In this document: positions 48,691 through 59,332 of the stretch, piece after piece | Layout: every line of letters starts with the position of its first letter | Position numbering within the stretch: position 1 is the first letter of the stretch | DNA from: Blastococcus sp. LR1 | Lineage (GTDB): Bacteria > Actinomycetota > Actinomycetes > Mycobacteriales > Geodermatophilaceae | Reading direction: 5' to 3' | Assembly: GCF_020166105.1 (NCBI RefSeq) | Contig: NZ_JAIUJY010000005.1 | Span: forward strand, 310,001 to 374,000 | Length of the DNA: 64,000 nt | The notes under the pieces: model-generated | Databases searched by the model: none | The model's input: only the letters and a program-made list of their open reading frames with translations | What the model was told of the DNA's origin: nothing | Position numbers and translations under genes: made by a program

Positions 48691-49313
48691 CCGACAAGGT
48701 CGACCTCAAGCGTTCACTGGACGCCTACCGGGCCGTCCGGGGTCGGTTCCGCGTCGTCGACGTGCCCGAGCTGCAGTACCTGATGATCGACGGGCACGGC
48801 GACCCGAACACCTCGCCGGCGGTCGCCGAGGCCGTGGCGGCGCTCTACCCGGTGGCCTACGGGATGAAGTTCGCGAGCAAGGTGGAGCTGGGGCGGGACT
48901 ACGTCGTGCCGCCGCTCGAGGGGCTGTGGTGGGCCGAGGACATGCGCTCCTTCACCGCGGCGCGGGACAAGACCCGGTGGAACTGGTCCCTGATGCTCCT
49001 GACCCCGGACTGGATCGACCGGCCCACGTTCCTCGCGGCCGCCGGACGGGCCGCTGCCCGGAAGCGCCCCGCCCGGCTGGACGACGTGCGTCTGGAGACG
49101 CTGGCCGAGGGACGGTGCGTGCAGACGCTGCACGTCGGGTCCTTCGACGACGAGGCCGAGGTGCTCGCGCACCTGCACGACGTGGTGATCCCCGATCTCG
49201 GGTTCCACATGACCGGCCGCCACCACGAGATCTACCTGAGCGATCCCCGCAGGACCGCGCCCGCCAGGCAGCGGACCATCCTCCGGCAGCCGGTGGCCCC
49301 GGCGCTCGGGTAG
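48687..49313 (+). CDS. GyrI-like small-molecule-binding domain protein
   Basis: 208 residues from GTG at 48687. The GyrI/SOUL-type repeat is visible: [64 protein letters not shown] and [14 protein letters not shown]. Such stand-alone domains bind hydrophobic small molecules or hydrolyse cyclopropanoid toxins. The ligand is unknown. Third gene of the DUF2332-SpoU-GyrI overlap operon. Confidence 0.85.
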   Translation: MTDKVDLKRSLDAYRAVRGRFRVVDVPELQYLMIDGHGDPNTSPAVAEAVAALYPVAYGMKFASKVELGRDYVVPPLEGLWWAEDMRSFTAARDKTRWNWSLMLLTPDWIDRPTFLAAAGRAAARKRPARLDDVRLETLAEGRCVQTLHVGSFDDEAEVLAHLHDVVIPDLGFHMTGRHHEIYLSDPRRTAPARQRTILRQPVAPALG

Positions 49314-49317
49314 GCGG

Positions 49318-50085
49318 TCACTCGCTGAGCGGCGGGTCGGGGTCGATCCCGCGGGCGCGCAGCGCCGCCTCGATCGCCTCGCAGACGGCGCGGACGATGG
49401 CGACGCGGGCCCAGCGCTTGTCGTCGCCGGGGATCACGTGCCACGGGGCGACGTCGGTGTGCGTGCGCTCCAGCATCTCCTCGACCGCGGCCTCGTACTC
49501 GGCTCGCTTCTCCCGGTTGCGCCAGTCCTCGTCGGTGAGCTTCCAGGCCTTGTAGGGGTCGGCCCGCCGGCTCTCGAACCGGTGCAGCTGCTCCTCAGGG
49601 GAGACGTGCAGCCAGAACTTCACGACGATGGTGCCCTCGGCCGCCAGCGACGTCTCCAGGTCGACGATCTCCCCGTAGGCCCGCCGCCAGGCGTCCTCCG
49701 TCGCGAATCCCTCGACCCGCTCGACGAGCACCCGGCCGTACCAGGTGCGGTCGAGCACGGCCATGCCTCCCCAGCCGGGCAGCACCGGCCAGAACCGCCA
49801 CAGGAAGTGGTGCCGCTTCTCGTCGCGGGTCGGCGCGGCGAACTGGGCCACCCGCACGTGCCGCGGATCGAGCTCGCCGACCAACCGCTGGATGGCGCCG
49901 CCCTTGCCCGAGGCGTCCCAGCCCTCGAACAGCACGAGCAGGGGTGGTCCGACCTCGCCGGGACCGATCTGCCCGCCCAGGAGCAGGCGCAGGTGGACGA
50001 GCCTCTCCTGGGCCTCCTCCAACTGCTTCTTGCCGTCCTTCTTGGACAGACTGGCGGACAGATCGACCTGGTCGAGCCGGCTCAT
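49318..50085 (-). CDS. ppk2: Polyphosphate kinase 2 family protein
   Basis: 255 residues. PPK2 motifs: Walker [18 protein letters not shown], lid [11 protein letters not shown], Walker [19 protein letters not shown] and [18 protein letters not shown]. The family uses polyphosphate to phosphorylate nucleoside mono- or diphosphates. A single domain of about 250 residues suggests class I or III (NDP or NMP/NDP substrates). It converges with the GyrI-like gene, leaving 4 bases between stops. Confidence 0.92.
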   Translation of the reverse strand: MSRLDQVDLSASLSKKDGKKQLEEAQERLVHLRLLLGGQIGPGEVGPPLLVLFEGWDASGKGGAIQRLVGELDPRHVRVAQFAAPTRDEKRHHFLWRFWPVLPGWGGMAVLDRTWYGRVLVERVEGFATEDAWRRAYGEIVDLETSLAAEGTIVVKFWLHVSPEEQLHRFESRRADPYKAWKLTDEDWRNREKRAEYEAAVEEMLERTHTDVAPWHVIPGDDKRWARVAIVRAVCEAIEAALRARGIDPDPPLSE

Positions 50086-50166
50086 GGGCGTGACCTTGCC
50101 AGGGATCCACCCCGTCCGCGTGAGTTCGGTCTCCGGACCGGCCGCCTACGGCGGGGGAGTGGGACC

Positions 50167-51366
50167 ATGGACGACGCCATGACTGCCCTGCCCCTCGTCT
50201 TCGACGCCCCCCGCCGCGGTATGCCGCCCCGCCACCTCGCCGACCTCACCCGTGAGGAGGCGCGAGCCGCGGTGTCCGAGCTGGGGCAGCCGGCCTTCCG
50301 GGCCGACCAGCTGGCCCGGCACTTCTACCGGGGAGTGACCGACCCGGCGCAGATGACGGATGTGCCCGCGGCCGTCCGCGAGACGTTGACCGAGGCGCTG
50401 CTGCCCGGGCTGCTCACCGTCGTCCGGCACCAGACCGCCGACGACGGCCGCACCCGCAAGACCCTCTGGCGGCTGCACGACGGCGCCCTGGTCGAGAGCG
50501 TGCTCATGCGCTACCCCGACCGCGCCACCGTCTGCATCTCCAGCCAGGCCGGTTGCGGCATGGCATGCCCGTTCTGCGCGACCGGTCAGCAGGGCCTGAC
50601 CCGCAACCTCTCGGCCGCCGAGATCATCGGCCAGGCCGTGGCCGCGTCGGCCGCGATGGCCAACGGCGAGCTCGACGGCGGCCCCGGCCGGCTGTCCAAC
50701 GTCGTCTTCATGGGCATGGGTGAGCCCCTGGCCAACTACGCCCGCGTGCGCAAGACGCTCGACGCGCTCCTCACCCCGGCGCCGCACGGGCTGGGCCTGT
50801 CGCAGCGCTCGGTCACCGTCTCCACCGTCGGCCTGGTGCCGGCCATCCGGAAGCTGACGGAGGAGGGGCGCAACGTCACGCTGGCGGTCAGCCTGCACGC
50901 GCCGGACGACGAGCTGCGCAACACCCTCGTGCCGATCAACACCCGCTGGAAGGTCGGCGAGGTGGTCGAGGCCGCCGACGCCTACGCGAAGAAGACCGGG
51001 CGCCGGTACTCCATCGAGTACGCGCTCATCCGCGACGTGAACGACCAGCCGTTCCGCGCCGACCTGCTCGGCAAGCTGCTGGCCGGACGGCTGGCGCACG
51101 TGAACCTCATCCCGCTGAACCCGACCCCGGGCAGCAAGTGGGACGCCAGCCCGCTGCCCGCGCAGCGCGAGTTCGTCGCCCGGCTGCGGGCCGCCGGGGT
51201 GCCGACGACGGTGCGCGACACCCGCGGCCAGGACATCGACGGCGCCTGCGGCCAGCTCGCCGCGGCCGACCAGGTCGATGGCATGCCGAGCGTCGCGCTC
51301 GCCGCCCCGTCGATGGAGCCGGTCGAGGCGCCCGTGCCGCTGGGGGCCGAGGCGGACCAGGAGTGA
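50167..51366 (+). CDS. rlmN: Dual-specificity RNA methyltransferase RlmN
   Basis: 399 residues from ATG at 50167 (GGGGGAG upstream). The radical-SAM cluster [11 protein letters not shown] is complete, with [12 protein letters not shown] and [14 protein letters not shown] (the second catalytic Cys). An N-terminal HhH-like domain (about 25-90) includes [13 protein letters not shown]. It makes m2A2503 in 23S rRNA and m2A37 in some tRNAs. The C-terminal about 35 residues are an acidic, non-conserved tail. The stop overlaps the VIT1-like gene. Confidence 0.96.
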   Translation: MDDAMTALPLVFDAPRRGMPPRHLADLTREEARAAVSELGQPAFRADQLARHFYRGVTDPAQMTDVPAAVRETLTEALLPGLLTVVRHQTADDGRTRKTLWRLHDGALVESVLMRYPDRATVCISSQAGCGMACPFCATGQQGLTRNLSAAEIIGQAVAASAAMANGELDGGPGRLSNVVFMGMGEPLANYARVRKTLDALLTPAPHGLGLSQRSVTVSTVGLVPAIRKLTEEGRNVTLAVSLHAPDDELRNTLVPINTRWKVGEVVEAADAYAKKTGRRYSIEYALIRDVNDQPFRADLLGKLLAGRLAHVNLIPLNPTPGSKWDASPLPAQREFVARLRAAGVPTTVRDTRGQDIDGACGQLAAADQVDGMPSVALAAPSMEPVEAPVPLGAEADQE

Positions 51367-52088
51367 CCTCGGGCGCCCCGACCCCGGCAGCGGCCGAGGC
51401 GCACGAGCACAGTCACGCCGACATCTCCGGCGGCTGGCTGCGGGCCGCCGTCTTCGGCGCGATGGACGGCCTGGTCACCAACACCGCGCTGGTCGCCGGT
51501 GTCGGGGGCGGCGGGGCATCGTCCCGGGCGATCGTGCTCTCCGGCGTCGCCAGCCTGGTCGCGGGCGCCATCTCCATGGCGCTCGGCGAGTACACGTCGG
51601 TGAAGACCCAGAACGAGCAGCTCGACCTGGAGGTCGAGAAGGAGCGGCGCGAGCTCGAGCGCAACCCCGAGGGGGAGCTGGCCGAGCTGATCGAGATGCT
51701 GCGCGTCCGTGGCGTCGACGACCGGCTGGCCCGCAAGGTCGCCGTGCAGCTGTCGCGTGACCCGGAGACGGCGCTGCGGCTGCACGTGGTGGCCGAGCTG
51801 GGACTCAGCCCGGACGACAAGCCGTCGCCGAGGGTGGCGGCGGTGTCGTCGTTCCTCACCTTCGCCACCGGCGCGCTGATCCCGCTGCTGCCGTTCCTGC
51901 TGGGCTCGTCGCTGCTCTGGGCGGCACTGGTGTGCGGGGGAGCGGGCATGTTCGCCGCCGGGGCGGTCTCCGCCCGGTTCACGCCGCGATCGTGGTGGTT
52001 CGCCGGGCTGCGGCAGCTGCTGTTCGGCGCGGCAGCCGCCGGCGTCACCTACCTGATCGGCACGGCGATCGGTGTCAGCGTCGCCTGA
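51363..52088 (+). CDS. VIT1/CCC1 family iron/manganese transporter
   Basis: 241 residues from GTG at 51363. The family start is clear: [40 protein letters not shown] with the conserved metal-path residues, then a Glu-rich cytosolic stretch ([20 protein letters not shown]) that binds metal in VIT1, and three more C-terminal helices. Five membrane helices in total. It exports or compartmentalises Fe2+/Mn2+. A bidirectional terminator follows. Confidence 0.92.
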   Translation: MTSGAPTPAAAEAHEHSHADISGGWLRAAVFGAMDGLVTNTALVAGVGGGGASSRAIVLSGVASLVAGAISMALGEYTSVKTQNEQLDLEVEKERRELERNPEGELAELIEMLRVRGVDDRLARKVAVQLSRDPETALRLHVVAELGLSPDDKPSPRVAAVSSFLTFATGALIPLLPFLLGSSLLWAALVCGGAGMFAAGAVSARFTPRSWWFAGLRQLLFGAAAAGVTYLIGTAIGVSVA

Positions 52089-52112
52089 GGAAGGATCCGG
52101 GGTCCTTCCTCA
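52086..52112. terminator. Bidirectional terminator containing both stop codons
   Basis: TGAGGAAGGA (52086-52095) and TCCTTCCTCA (52103-52112) form a perfect 10-bp stem with a 7-base loop (tccgggg). The stem begins with the TGA of the VIT1-like gene on the plus strand and ends with the stop of the DUF2631 gene on the minus strand. A/G-rich and T/C-rich arms give T-tract-like tails in both directions. Confidence 0.85.
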
Positions 52113-52412
52113 GCGGCGCCAGGCGGTCTTCTTGCGGCGCAGGTCCCAGATCAGCACCAGCGCCATGAGCGCCACGATGCCGAGCAGCCACAGGTCCTCG
52201 ACCCGGCCCTCGTGGTTGCCGATGTAGAAGGAGGCGACGACCAGGGTCGCGAGCCAGCCACCGATCTGGCCCCACTTGCCGGTCTCGCCGTGCCAGCCCC
52301 AGTCCGCGGGGCTCTCGTGCTCGACGGGGTGCGCGCCGGCGCGGACGACCCCCTCTTCACGTCCGGGCTGGCTGACCCGCTGGGTCGACGGGGAGTGGAA
52401 GGCCTCGGTCAC
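52110..52412 (-). CDS. DUF2631 small membrane protein
   Basis: 100 residues from GTG at 52412. A hydrophilic N-half (VEHESPADWGWHGETGKWGQ) is followed by two close membrane helices (about 48-66, IGGWLATLVVASFYIG; about 74-92, LWLLGIVALMALVLIW) and a basic end. The HExPxxWGWHG pattern is the DUF2631 hallmark, an actinobacterial family often near dxr and rseP. Function unknown. Confidence 0.85.
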   Translation of the reverse strand: MTEAFHSPSTQRVSQPGREEGVVRAGAHPVEHESPADWGWHGETGKWGQIGGWLATLVVASFYIGNHEGRVEDLWLLGIVALMALVLIWDLRRKKTAWRR

Positions 52413-52469
52413 CCCGCCATTCTGGCAGGCGTCCGCGCCGAACACCGTGCGAGGTGCGTCGGCGGGTCG

Positions 52470-53450
52470 TCAGTCGGAGCAGGAGAGTCCCGCAGCCGCC
52501 ACGGCCGCGGCGGTGTCCGCGGTGGGCAGCCGGACCAGCGAGGGGCTCAACGGGGCCGATGCCGGAAGGGTCGCGAGGTCCCCGATGTCGGCGCCCGCCA
52601 GCCCGGCCAGGTCCAGCACCGAGGTGCCCGGGTCGACGGCGAGCCCGCCGGAGGCCGCCCAGGCGACCGACTGGAGGCGCCAGGGCCGGCGCAGGGCCGA
52701 TTCCCGCACCCGGTCGAGCAGGGCCGAGAGGACGGTGCCCGCTGTGGTGGCGCGACCGTCGGGGTCGACGGTCGCGGGCACCCATCGCCCGTCGACCAGC
52801 TGCTCGGGCTGCCGCGACCGGACCAGGGCCAGCGCAGTCGCGCCGTCCACGTGCAGGCGGCCGGGGGTCGTCAACTCCAGGCCGGCGGGCCGATCGCGCA
52901 CCGGCTCCGGGACGTCGACCTCCAGCCCGCCCACGGCGTCGACCGTCGCGGCGAACCCGGCCAGGCCGACGGTGATCAGGTGGTCGGTGGGGATGCCGAG
53001 GCCGCAGAGCGCGTCGACGGTCGCCTGGGGGCCGTCGAGCCAGGTCAGCGCCAGCCGTCCCGATGTCCCGGAGGCCCGGACGAGCAGGTCGCGGGGGACG
53101 GAGAGTGCCGTGGTGCCCGCCTCGGTCCGGTGCACCACGACGACGACGTCGGCGCGGCTGCCGGGGACGTCCTCGGCCGTGCCGAAGTCGGTGGGGGAGG
53201 CGCCTGCGGGCAGCTGTGCGCGCGAGTCGAGACCGACGAGGACCCAGGTCTCGCCGTCGACGTCCTCGGGCCGCTCGGGCAGGTCGACGTCCACCTCGTC
53301 GATGCGGGAGGTGAGGACGGCTGCATCGACCGCCGGGGCGGCGATCAGCAGGGCGAGCAGGAGCAGGAGGAGCCGTCGGCGTCGCCGGGAACGCGGCGGA
53401 CGCCGGCCAGGGGGGCCCTGGCCGGCGTCCGATGCGTGCTGTGCGGTCAT
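52470..53450 (-). CDS. LytR-CpsA-Psr family protein (short form)
   Basis: 326 residues from ATG at 53450. Basic N-tail (PRSRRRRRL), one membrane helix (about 27-45), then an LCP domain: VLVGLDSRAQL, TALSVPRDLLVRA, GGLEVDVPEPVRDR and TALALVRSRQPEQLVDGRWV. The conserved Arg residues for pyrophosphate binding are partly visible, but the usual RxDxxR segment is weak, so activity is less sure than for the LCP protein at 19.4 kb. No LytR_C domain. It begins 2 bases after the LAYTG surface-protein gene, so the two are co-expressed. Confidence 0.85.
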   Translation of the reverse strand: MTAQHASDAGQGPPGRRPPRSRRRRRLLLLLLALLIAAPAVDAAVLTSRIDEVDVDLPERPEDVDGETWVLVGLDSRAQLPAGASPTDFGTAEDVPGSRADVVVVVHRTEAGTTALSVPRDLLVRASGTSGRLALTWLDGPQATVDALCGLGIPTDHLITVGLAGFAATVDAVGGLEVDVPEPVRDRPAGLELTTPGRLHVDGATALALVRSRQPEQLVDGRWVPATVDPDGRATTAGTVLSALLDRVRESALRRPWRLQSVAWAASGGLAVDPGTSVLDLAGLAGADIGDLATLPASAPLSPSLVRLPTADTAAAVAAAGLSCSD

Positions 53451-53452
53451 GC

Positions 53453-54328
53453 TCAGGCCTGGAGGGCCCCCGCGGCGCGGCGGCGCGTGGCCACGACCAG
53501 GCCGCCTCCGGCCAGGAGGAGCCCGGCGCCCAGGGCGAGCGGCAGGGTGACGCTCGCGCCGGTGTAGGCCAGTCGCGCGTCGTTCGCGCCGACGACCTCG
53601 AAGGACTCCTGGAAGTAGCTGCCCTTGTCGCCGACGAGGACGAGGGTGTGGTCGTCGCCGACCGGGGTGCCGGCCGGGACGGTGAACGAGACGGTCAGGA
53701 CGCCCGCGGAGTCGGCGGTGAAGGTGCCCACGTTCTGCGGGGTGGAGTGCAGGGTGACCCGGACGACCTCGTGGGGCTGGAAGCCGCGGTAGACGCGGAC
53801 GACCTTCTCGCCCGGCGCCGCGATCCGGTCGCTGGCGGCGGTGGTCGCTCGGTTGGCGCCGATCCCCGGCGTGTTCGCTGCTGTGCCGCGGACCGCGTCC
53901 ACGGGCGTCGCGGTGGCGGGCGACCGGGTACCGGCGGGCTTGCCGTCCTTGGTGACGGTGATGACGATGTTCGGGTAGTCGAAGCCGGCGTCGTAGCTGT
54001 CGCAGAAGTTCGCGAACTCGTACGTGCCGAGCTCCGTCGGGGCGGTCTGGATCATCGTCCAGGTCCCGTCGGTGTCGGCCTCGGTGGCGTCGCCCCACTG
54101 CGGGTCGACGGCAGGCAGGAACACGGCCACGCCGTTCTCGCCATCGGTGCCGGGGAGGCAGCCGGTGCCGGTGATCGTGAACTCCGCGCCCGGGGCCAGG
54201 GTGGTGGCGCTGACGGTGGCGGTCCCAGGCGCGGCGAGCGCGGCGGGGGCGAACGTCATGCCGAGGGAGACGGCGGCAACGGCGAAGCCGGTGGTGGCGG
54301 CGACGCGGCCGCGGGTGCGCTGGGACAT
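53453..54328 (-). CDS. Sortase-anchored (LAYTG) surface protein
   Basis: 291 residues. Signal peptide (about 1-32, ending LAAPG). Two Ig-like beta domains follow, one with GCLPGTDGENGVAVF and a Cys pair (CLPG and NFCDSY), the second with APGEKVVRVYRGFQPHEVV. The C-terminus has LAYTG, then a hydrophobic helix and RRRAAGALQA: a complete sorting signal of the class E type (LAxTG). The protein should be attached to peptidoglycan by a sortase encoded elsewhere. In an operon with the following LCP gene. Confidence 0.88.
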   Translation of the reverse strand: MSQRTRGRVAATTGFAVAAVSLGMTFAPAALAAPGTATVSATTLAPGAEFTITGTGCLPGTDGENGVAVFLPAVDPQWGDATEADTDGTWTMIQTAPTELGTYEFANFCDSYDAGFDYPNIVITVTKDGKPAGTRSPATATPVDAVRGTAANTPGIGANRATTAASDRIAAPGEKVVRVYRGFQPHEVVRVTLHSTPQNVGTFTADSAGVLTVSFTVPAGTPVGDDHTLVLVGDKGSYFQESFEVVGANDARLAYTGASVTLPLALGAGLLLAGGGLVVATRRRAAGALQA

Positions 54329-54587
54329 GGGGGCCTCCGGCCATCAGGGGCCCGGGTTCCCGAGCCGTCGGGCAGAAGTATCGGGACCGGATGACTCCTG
54401 ATGTGCTGAATTGGCCACGACGCGCCGATACGCGTGAAATAGCTGTCGAGAACAGCCTGGTCAGACGATCGCCACTCGCGCCGACAATGACAAGAACTGC
54501 CAATCGTGGCGGCCTTCAGCTGCGATCTGCGCCACTGAGGTCCCTGGCGGGCGGGCCGACCCGACCCGGGGTTGGCAGGATGACCGC

Positions 54588-55784
54588 ATGAGCCAGGCGC
54601 GCGAGGTCACCCTTCTCGGCTCGACCGGGTCCATCGGTCGGCAGGCGGTCGCCGTGGCCCGGCAGAACCCGGAGCGGGTCCGCATCACCGGGCTCGCCGC
54701 CGGTGGCGGCGACGTCGCCACGCTCGCCGACCAGGCGCTCTCCCTCGGCGTGCGCACCGTCGCCGTCGCGAAGGCGACCGCCGCCCAGGACCTGCAGTTG
54801 GCGTTCTACGCCGCCGCGTCGCAGCGAGGGTGGAACAAGGGCGAGTACGCGCTGCCGGAGATCCTGGCCGGCCCTCGCGCGGCCGAGGAGCTCGCCGCCC
54901 GGCCGGCCGACGTCGTGCTCAACGGCATCACCGGATCGATCGGGCTGGGCCCCACGCTCTCCGCGCTGCACGCCGGGCGGACGGTGGCGCTGGCCAACAA
55001 GGAGTCGCTGATCGCCGGGGGCGACCTGGTGCTCGCGGCCGCCGCGCCCGGGCAGCTCGTCCCGGTCGACTCCGAGCACTCCGCGATCGCCCAGTGCCTG
55101 CGGGGCGGGAGCCGCGAGGAGGTCGCCCGGCTGGTGCTCACCGCCAGCGGCGGGCCGTTCCGCGGGCGCACCCGCGAGGAGCTGGCAGATGTCACCGTCG
55201 AGCAGGCGCTGGCCCACCCGACCTGGGCGATGGGCCCGGTCGTCACCATCAACTCCGCCACCCTGGTGAACAAGGGGCTGGAGCTCATCGAGGCGCACCT
55301 GCTCTTCGGCGTGCCGTTCTCCGACATCGACGTCGTCGTGCACCCGCAGTCGATCGTCCACTCGATGGTCACCTTCGCCGACGGCGCCACCATCGCCCAG
55401 GCCAGCCCGCCGGACATGCGGCTGCCGATCGCCCTGGCGCTCGCCTGGCCCGACCGGCTGCCGGAGGTGCAGCCGGCGCTCGACTGGTCGACGGCGAGCA
55501 CCTGGGAGTTCCAGCCGCTGGACGAAGACGCCTTCCCCGCCGTCCGGCTGGCGCGCGAGGTCGGAGAGGCCGGGGGCGTCGCTCCGGCCATGTACAACGC
55601 CGCCAACGAGGAGGCTGTCGCGGCGTTCGTGGCGGGTCGTCTGTCGTTCACCGGGATCGTGGACCTCGTCGCGCGTACCCTCGACGCCGCGCCGGACCTC
55701 GGCGTCCCCACCTGCGTCGACGACGTCCTGGCGGCGGAGAAGTGGGCCCGGGAGCATGCCCGGGGTGTGATCGCCGGAGGCTGA
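54588..55784 (+). CDS. dxr: 1-deoxy-D-xylulose 5-phosphate reductoisomerase
   Basis: 398 residues. NADPH site [17 protein letters not shown] at the start, catalytic core [62 protein letters not shown] and [15 protein letters not shown]. It turns DXP into MEP, the committed step of non-mevalonate isoprenoid synthesis. It is inhibited by fosmidomycin in the family. First gene of a set ordered as in M. tuberculosis Rv2870c-Rv2864c. Confidence 0.96.
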   Translation: MSQAREVTLLGSTGSIGRQAVAVARQNPERVRITGLAAGGGDVATLADQALSLGVRTVAVAKATAAQDLQLAFYAAASQRGWNKGEYALPEILAGPRAAEELAARPADVVLNGITGSIGLGPTLSALHAGRTVALANKESLIAGGDLVLAAAAPGQLVPVDSEHSAIAQCLRGGSREEVARLVLTASGGPFRGRTREELADVTVEQALAHPTWAMGPVVTINSATLVNKGLELIEAHLLFGVPFSDIDVVVHPQSIVHSMVTFADGATIAQASPPDMRLPIALALAWPDRLPEVQPALDWSTASTWEFQPLDEDAFPAVRLAREVGEAGGVAPAMYNAANEEAVAAFVAGRLSFTGIVDLVARTLDAAPDLGVPTCVDDVLAAEKWAREHARGVIAGG

Positions 55785-55785
55785 A

Positions 55786-57156
55786 CTGAGCGGGATCCTG
55801 CTGACGGTCCTGGGGATCGTCCTGTTCGCGCTCGGCCTGATGTTCTCCATCGCCTTCCACGAGGCGGGCCACTTCTGGTGGGCGCGGAAGTTCGGCATGC
55901 GGGTGCCGCAGTTCATGGTCGGCTTCGGGCCGACGGTCTTCTCCCGACGCCGGGGCGAGACCGAGTACGGCGTCAAGGCGATCCCGCTGGGCGGCTACAT
56001 CCGCATCGTCGGGATGATCCCGCCGGCCGAGGAGAACGAGAGCAAGCGGGCCACCCGCATGCGCAGCTTCATCGCCGAGGTGCGTGGCGCGGCCCTCGAC
56101 GACGTGCTGCCCAGCGACGGCGACCGGGTGTTCTACAAGAAGCCCTGGTGGCAGCGGGTCATCGTCATGTTCGCCGGCCCGTTCCACAATCTCGTGCTGG
56201 CCGTCGTCTTCTTCACGATCTTCCTCACCGCCTTCGGGCTGCCCGAGATCACCACGACCGTCTCCCGCGTCAACGACTGCGTGCTGCCCGCCGGCGCGGT
56301 GACGGCGAACGCGGAGGACCCCTGCGCCGTTCCGATCACCCCGGACGGGCAGACCTGCGAGGCGGGGGCCGCCGGCTGCGCCCTCCCCGTCCGCAGCCCG
56401 GCCGCGGAGGCGGGTCTGCGGGCCGGCGACACGATCCTCGCGATCGACGGCGACCCGGTCTCCCGCGAGACCGACGTCGGCTGGAACGAGGTGCAGGAGG
56501 CGATCCGCGTCAGCGCGGGGACGCCGCTTGCCCTCACCGTCGAGCGCGACGGCGATGAGCGGGAGCTCACCGTCACCCCGATCGAGAATCTCGCCTACCT
56601 CGACGAGGAGGGGGAGCGGACCGGCATCGTCGGGTTCGTCGGCGTCAGCCCCGCCGACCGCCAGGTGCGGCAGCCGTTCGCCGAGGTCCCGGGGCAGCTG
56701 GGCTCGATGGTCGTCACGTCGGTGCAGCGGCTGGCCGAGATCCCCGAGCGGATCCCGCAGCTGTTCCGCGCCACGTTCATGGGCGAGGAGCGCGATCCGC
56801 TGGGCCCCATCGGCGTGGTCGGGGTCAGCCGCATCTCCGGCGACGTCTTCGCCTACGAGCAGTTCTCCGCCGCAGAGAAGATCGGCTACTTCATCTCGCT
56901 GCTCGCGGGGATGAACATGGTGCTGTTCCTGTTCAACCTGCTGCCGATCTACCCACTCGACGGCGGGCACGTCGCCGGCGCCCTGTACGAGAAGGCCCGC
57001 TCCACCGTGGCCCGGCTGCGCGGCCGGCCGGACCCGGGGCCCTTCGACATCGCCCGGCTCATGCCCGTCGCCTACGCCGTGGCCGGGCTCTTCCTCGGGC
57101 TGTCGTTGCTGCTGCTGATCGCCGACGTCGTCAACCCCGTCCGCCTGGGCCTGTAG
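55786..57156 (+). CDS. rseP: Site-2 intramembrane metalloprotease (RseP/Rip1 type)
   Basis: 456 residues if translation begins at CTG 55786. GGAGG lies 5 bases upstream and no ATG, GTG or TTG exists between the preceding in-frame stop and the active site. The later ATG at 55840 would remove most of the first membrane helix. Motifs: HEAGH (His25-Glu26-His29) in the first helix, one PDZ region (about 190-290; LRAGDTILAIDG), and NLLPIYPLDGGHVAGAL with the third zinc ligand. Rip1-type proteases cut anti-sigma factors inside the membrane. One base after the dxr stop. Confidence 0.92.
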   Translation: MSGILLTVLGIVLFALGLMFSIAFHEAGHFWWARKFGMRVPQFMVGFGPTVFSRRRGETEYGVKAIPLGGYIRIVGMIPPAEENESKRATRMRSFIAEVRGAALDDVLPSDGDRVFYKKPWWQRVIVMFAGPFHNLVLAVVFFTIFLTAFGLPEITTTVSRVNDCVLPAGAVTANAEDPCAVPITPDGQTCEAGAAGCALPVRSPAAEAGLRAGDTILAIDGDPVSRETDVGWNEVQEAIRVSAGTPLALTVERDGDERELTVTPIENLAYLDEEGERTGIVGFVGVSPADRQVRQPFAEVPGQLGSMVVTSVQRLAEIPERIPQLFRATFMGEERDPLGPIGVVGVSRISGDVFAYEQFSAAEKIGYFISLLAGMNMVLFLFNLLPIYPLDGGHVAGALYEKARSTVARLRGRPDPGPFDIARLMPVAYAVAGLFLGLSLLLLIADVVNPVRLGL

Positions 57157-57222
57157 CCCGTCCGGACGCAGGTCACAGCGCCGTCTGCGGCGTGGTGGCG
57201 CCGGCGGGGGATACTGGCTCCC

Positions 57223-58383
<1,161 letters not shown>

Positions 58384-58385
58384 CC

Positions 58386-59237
58386 GTGCTCCGCGCGCCC
58401 ACTGCCCGCGTCCTCGACGAGAGCGACGAGCCGGCCGTCACCGAGCTGCTGGCCACGGACCCGGTGGCCGCCTGCTGGCTGGCCGGTCGGGTGGCGACGG
58501 TGGGCACCGGGGCGCTCGCCATCGGTGCCCCGCTCTGGGGGTTCGGCGAGGGCCGGTCGCTCGACGCGATCTGCCTGGCCGGCGCCAACCTGATCCCCTT
58601 CGCCGTCCCCGGCGCCGAGCGGGCAGCGGCCGAGGCCTTCGCCGAGCGCGCCCGCCGGGCGGGCCGGCGGTGCAGCACGATCGTCGGCCCGGCCGCGTCG
58701 GTCGAGCCGTTGTGGGAGCTGCTCGAGCCCGCCTGGGGCCCGTGCCGCGACCACCGGCCGCGGCAGCCGCTGCTGGCCATCGACGGGCCGCCCGCCGTCG
58801 CGGTGGAGCCGCGGGTCCGCCCGGTGCGCCCGGAGGAGCTGGAGACGCTGCTCCCGGCGTCGATCGCGATGTTCACCGAGGAGGTCGGCGTCAGTCCGCT
58901 GCGTTCCGACGGCGGCGTGGGCTACCGCGGCCGCGTCGCGGACCTCATCCGGGGCGGTCGCTCGCTGGCCTGGATCGAGGACGGGCAGGTGCTGTTCAAG
59001 GCCGAGATCGGCGCGGTGTCGCGGGCCGCCTGCCAGGTCCAGGGGGTCTGGGTCGCCCCCTCCCACCGCGGGCGCGGCATCGGCACCGCCTGCACGGCGG
59101 CGGTCGTCGAGTACGCCCGAGCTGTCATCGCGCCGGTGGTCAGCCTGTACGTCAACGACTACAACACCCGGGCCCGGGCCTCGTACGCGCGCGTGGGATT
59201 CCGCGAGGTCGGGATGTACTCCAGCGTGCTCTTCTGA
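58386..59237 (+). CDS. GNAT acetyltransferase with DUF4081 domain
   Basis: 283 residues from GTG at 58386. The N-terminal half is DUF4081 (EPAVTELLATDPVAACWLAG, ANLIPFAVPG), and the C-terminal half is a GNAT domain with QVQGVWVAPSHRGRGIGTAC as the acetyl-CoA loop and YVNDYNTRARASYARVGFRE as motif B. The counterpart in M. tuberculosis (Rv2867c) lies in the same place between ispG and the PBP lipoprotein. Substrate unknown; cytoplasmic. Confidence 0.9.
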   Translation: MLRAPTARVLDESDEPAVTELLATDPVAACWLAGRVATVGTGALAIGAPLWGFGEGRSLDAICLAGANLIPFAVPGAERAAAEAFAERARRAGRRCSTIVGPAASVEPLWELLEPAWGPCRDHRPRQPLLAIDGPPAVAVEPRVRPVRPEELETLLPASIAMFTEEVGVSPLRSDGGVGYRGRVADLIRGGRSLAWIEDGQVLFKAEIGAVSRAACQVQGVWVAPSHRGRGIGTACTAAVVEYARAVIAPVVSLYVNDYNTRARASYARVGFREVGMYSSVLF

Positions 59238-59332
59238 AGAAGGACCGCCGTTCCCCCCGCGACTCGCGAGCTCGCCGCGCGTCCCGGAACGGCAGCCGTT
59301 CCAGCACGTCACCCTTCTGAGAGGGTGTCCGC

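Noticed and set aside
54329..54587. Possible riboswitch (c-di-AMP or c-di-GMP) upstream of the LAYTG protein gene
   Set aside because: I read both strands of this gap for conserved cores and found none. It probably holds the divergent promoters of dxr and the surface-protein operon, and no boxes stand out.
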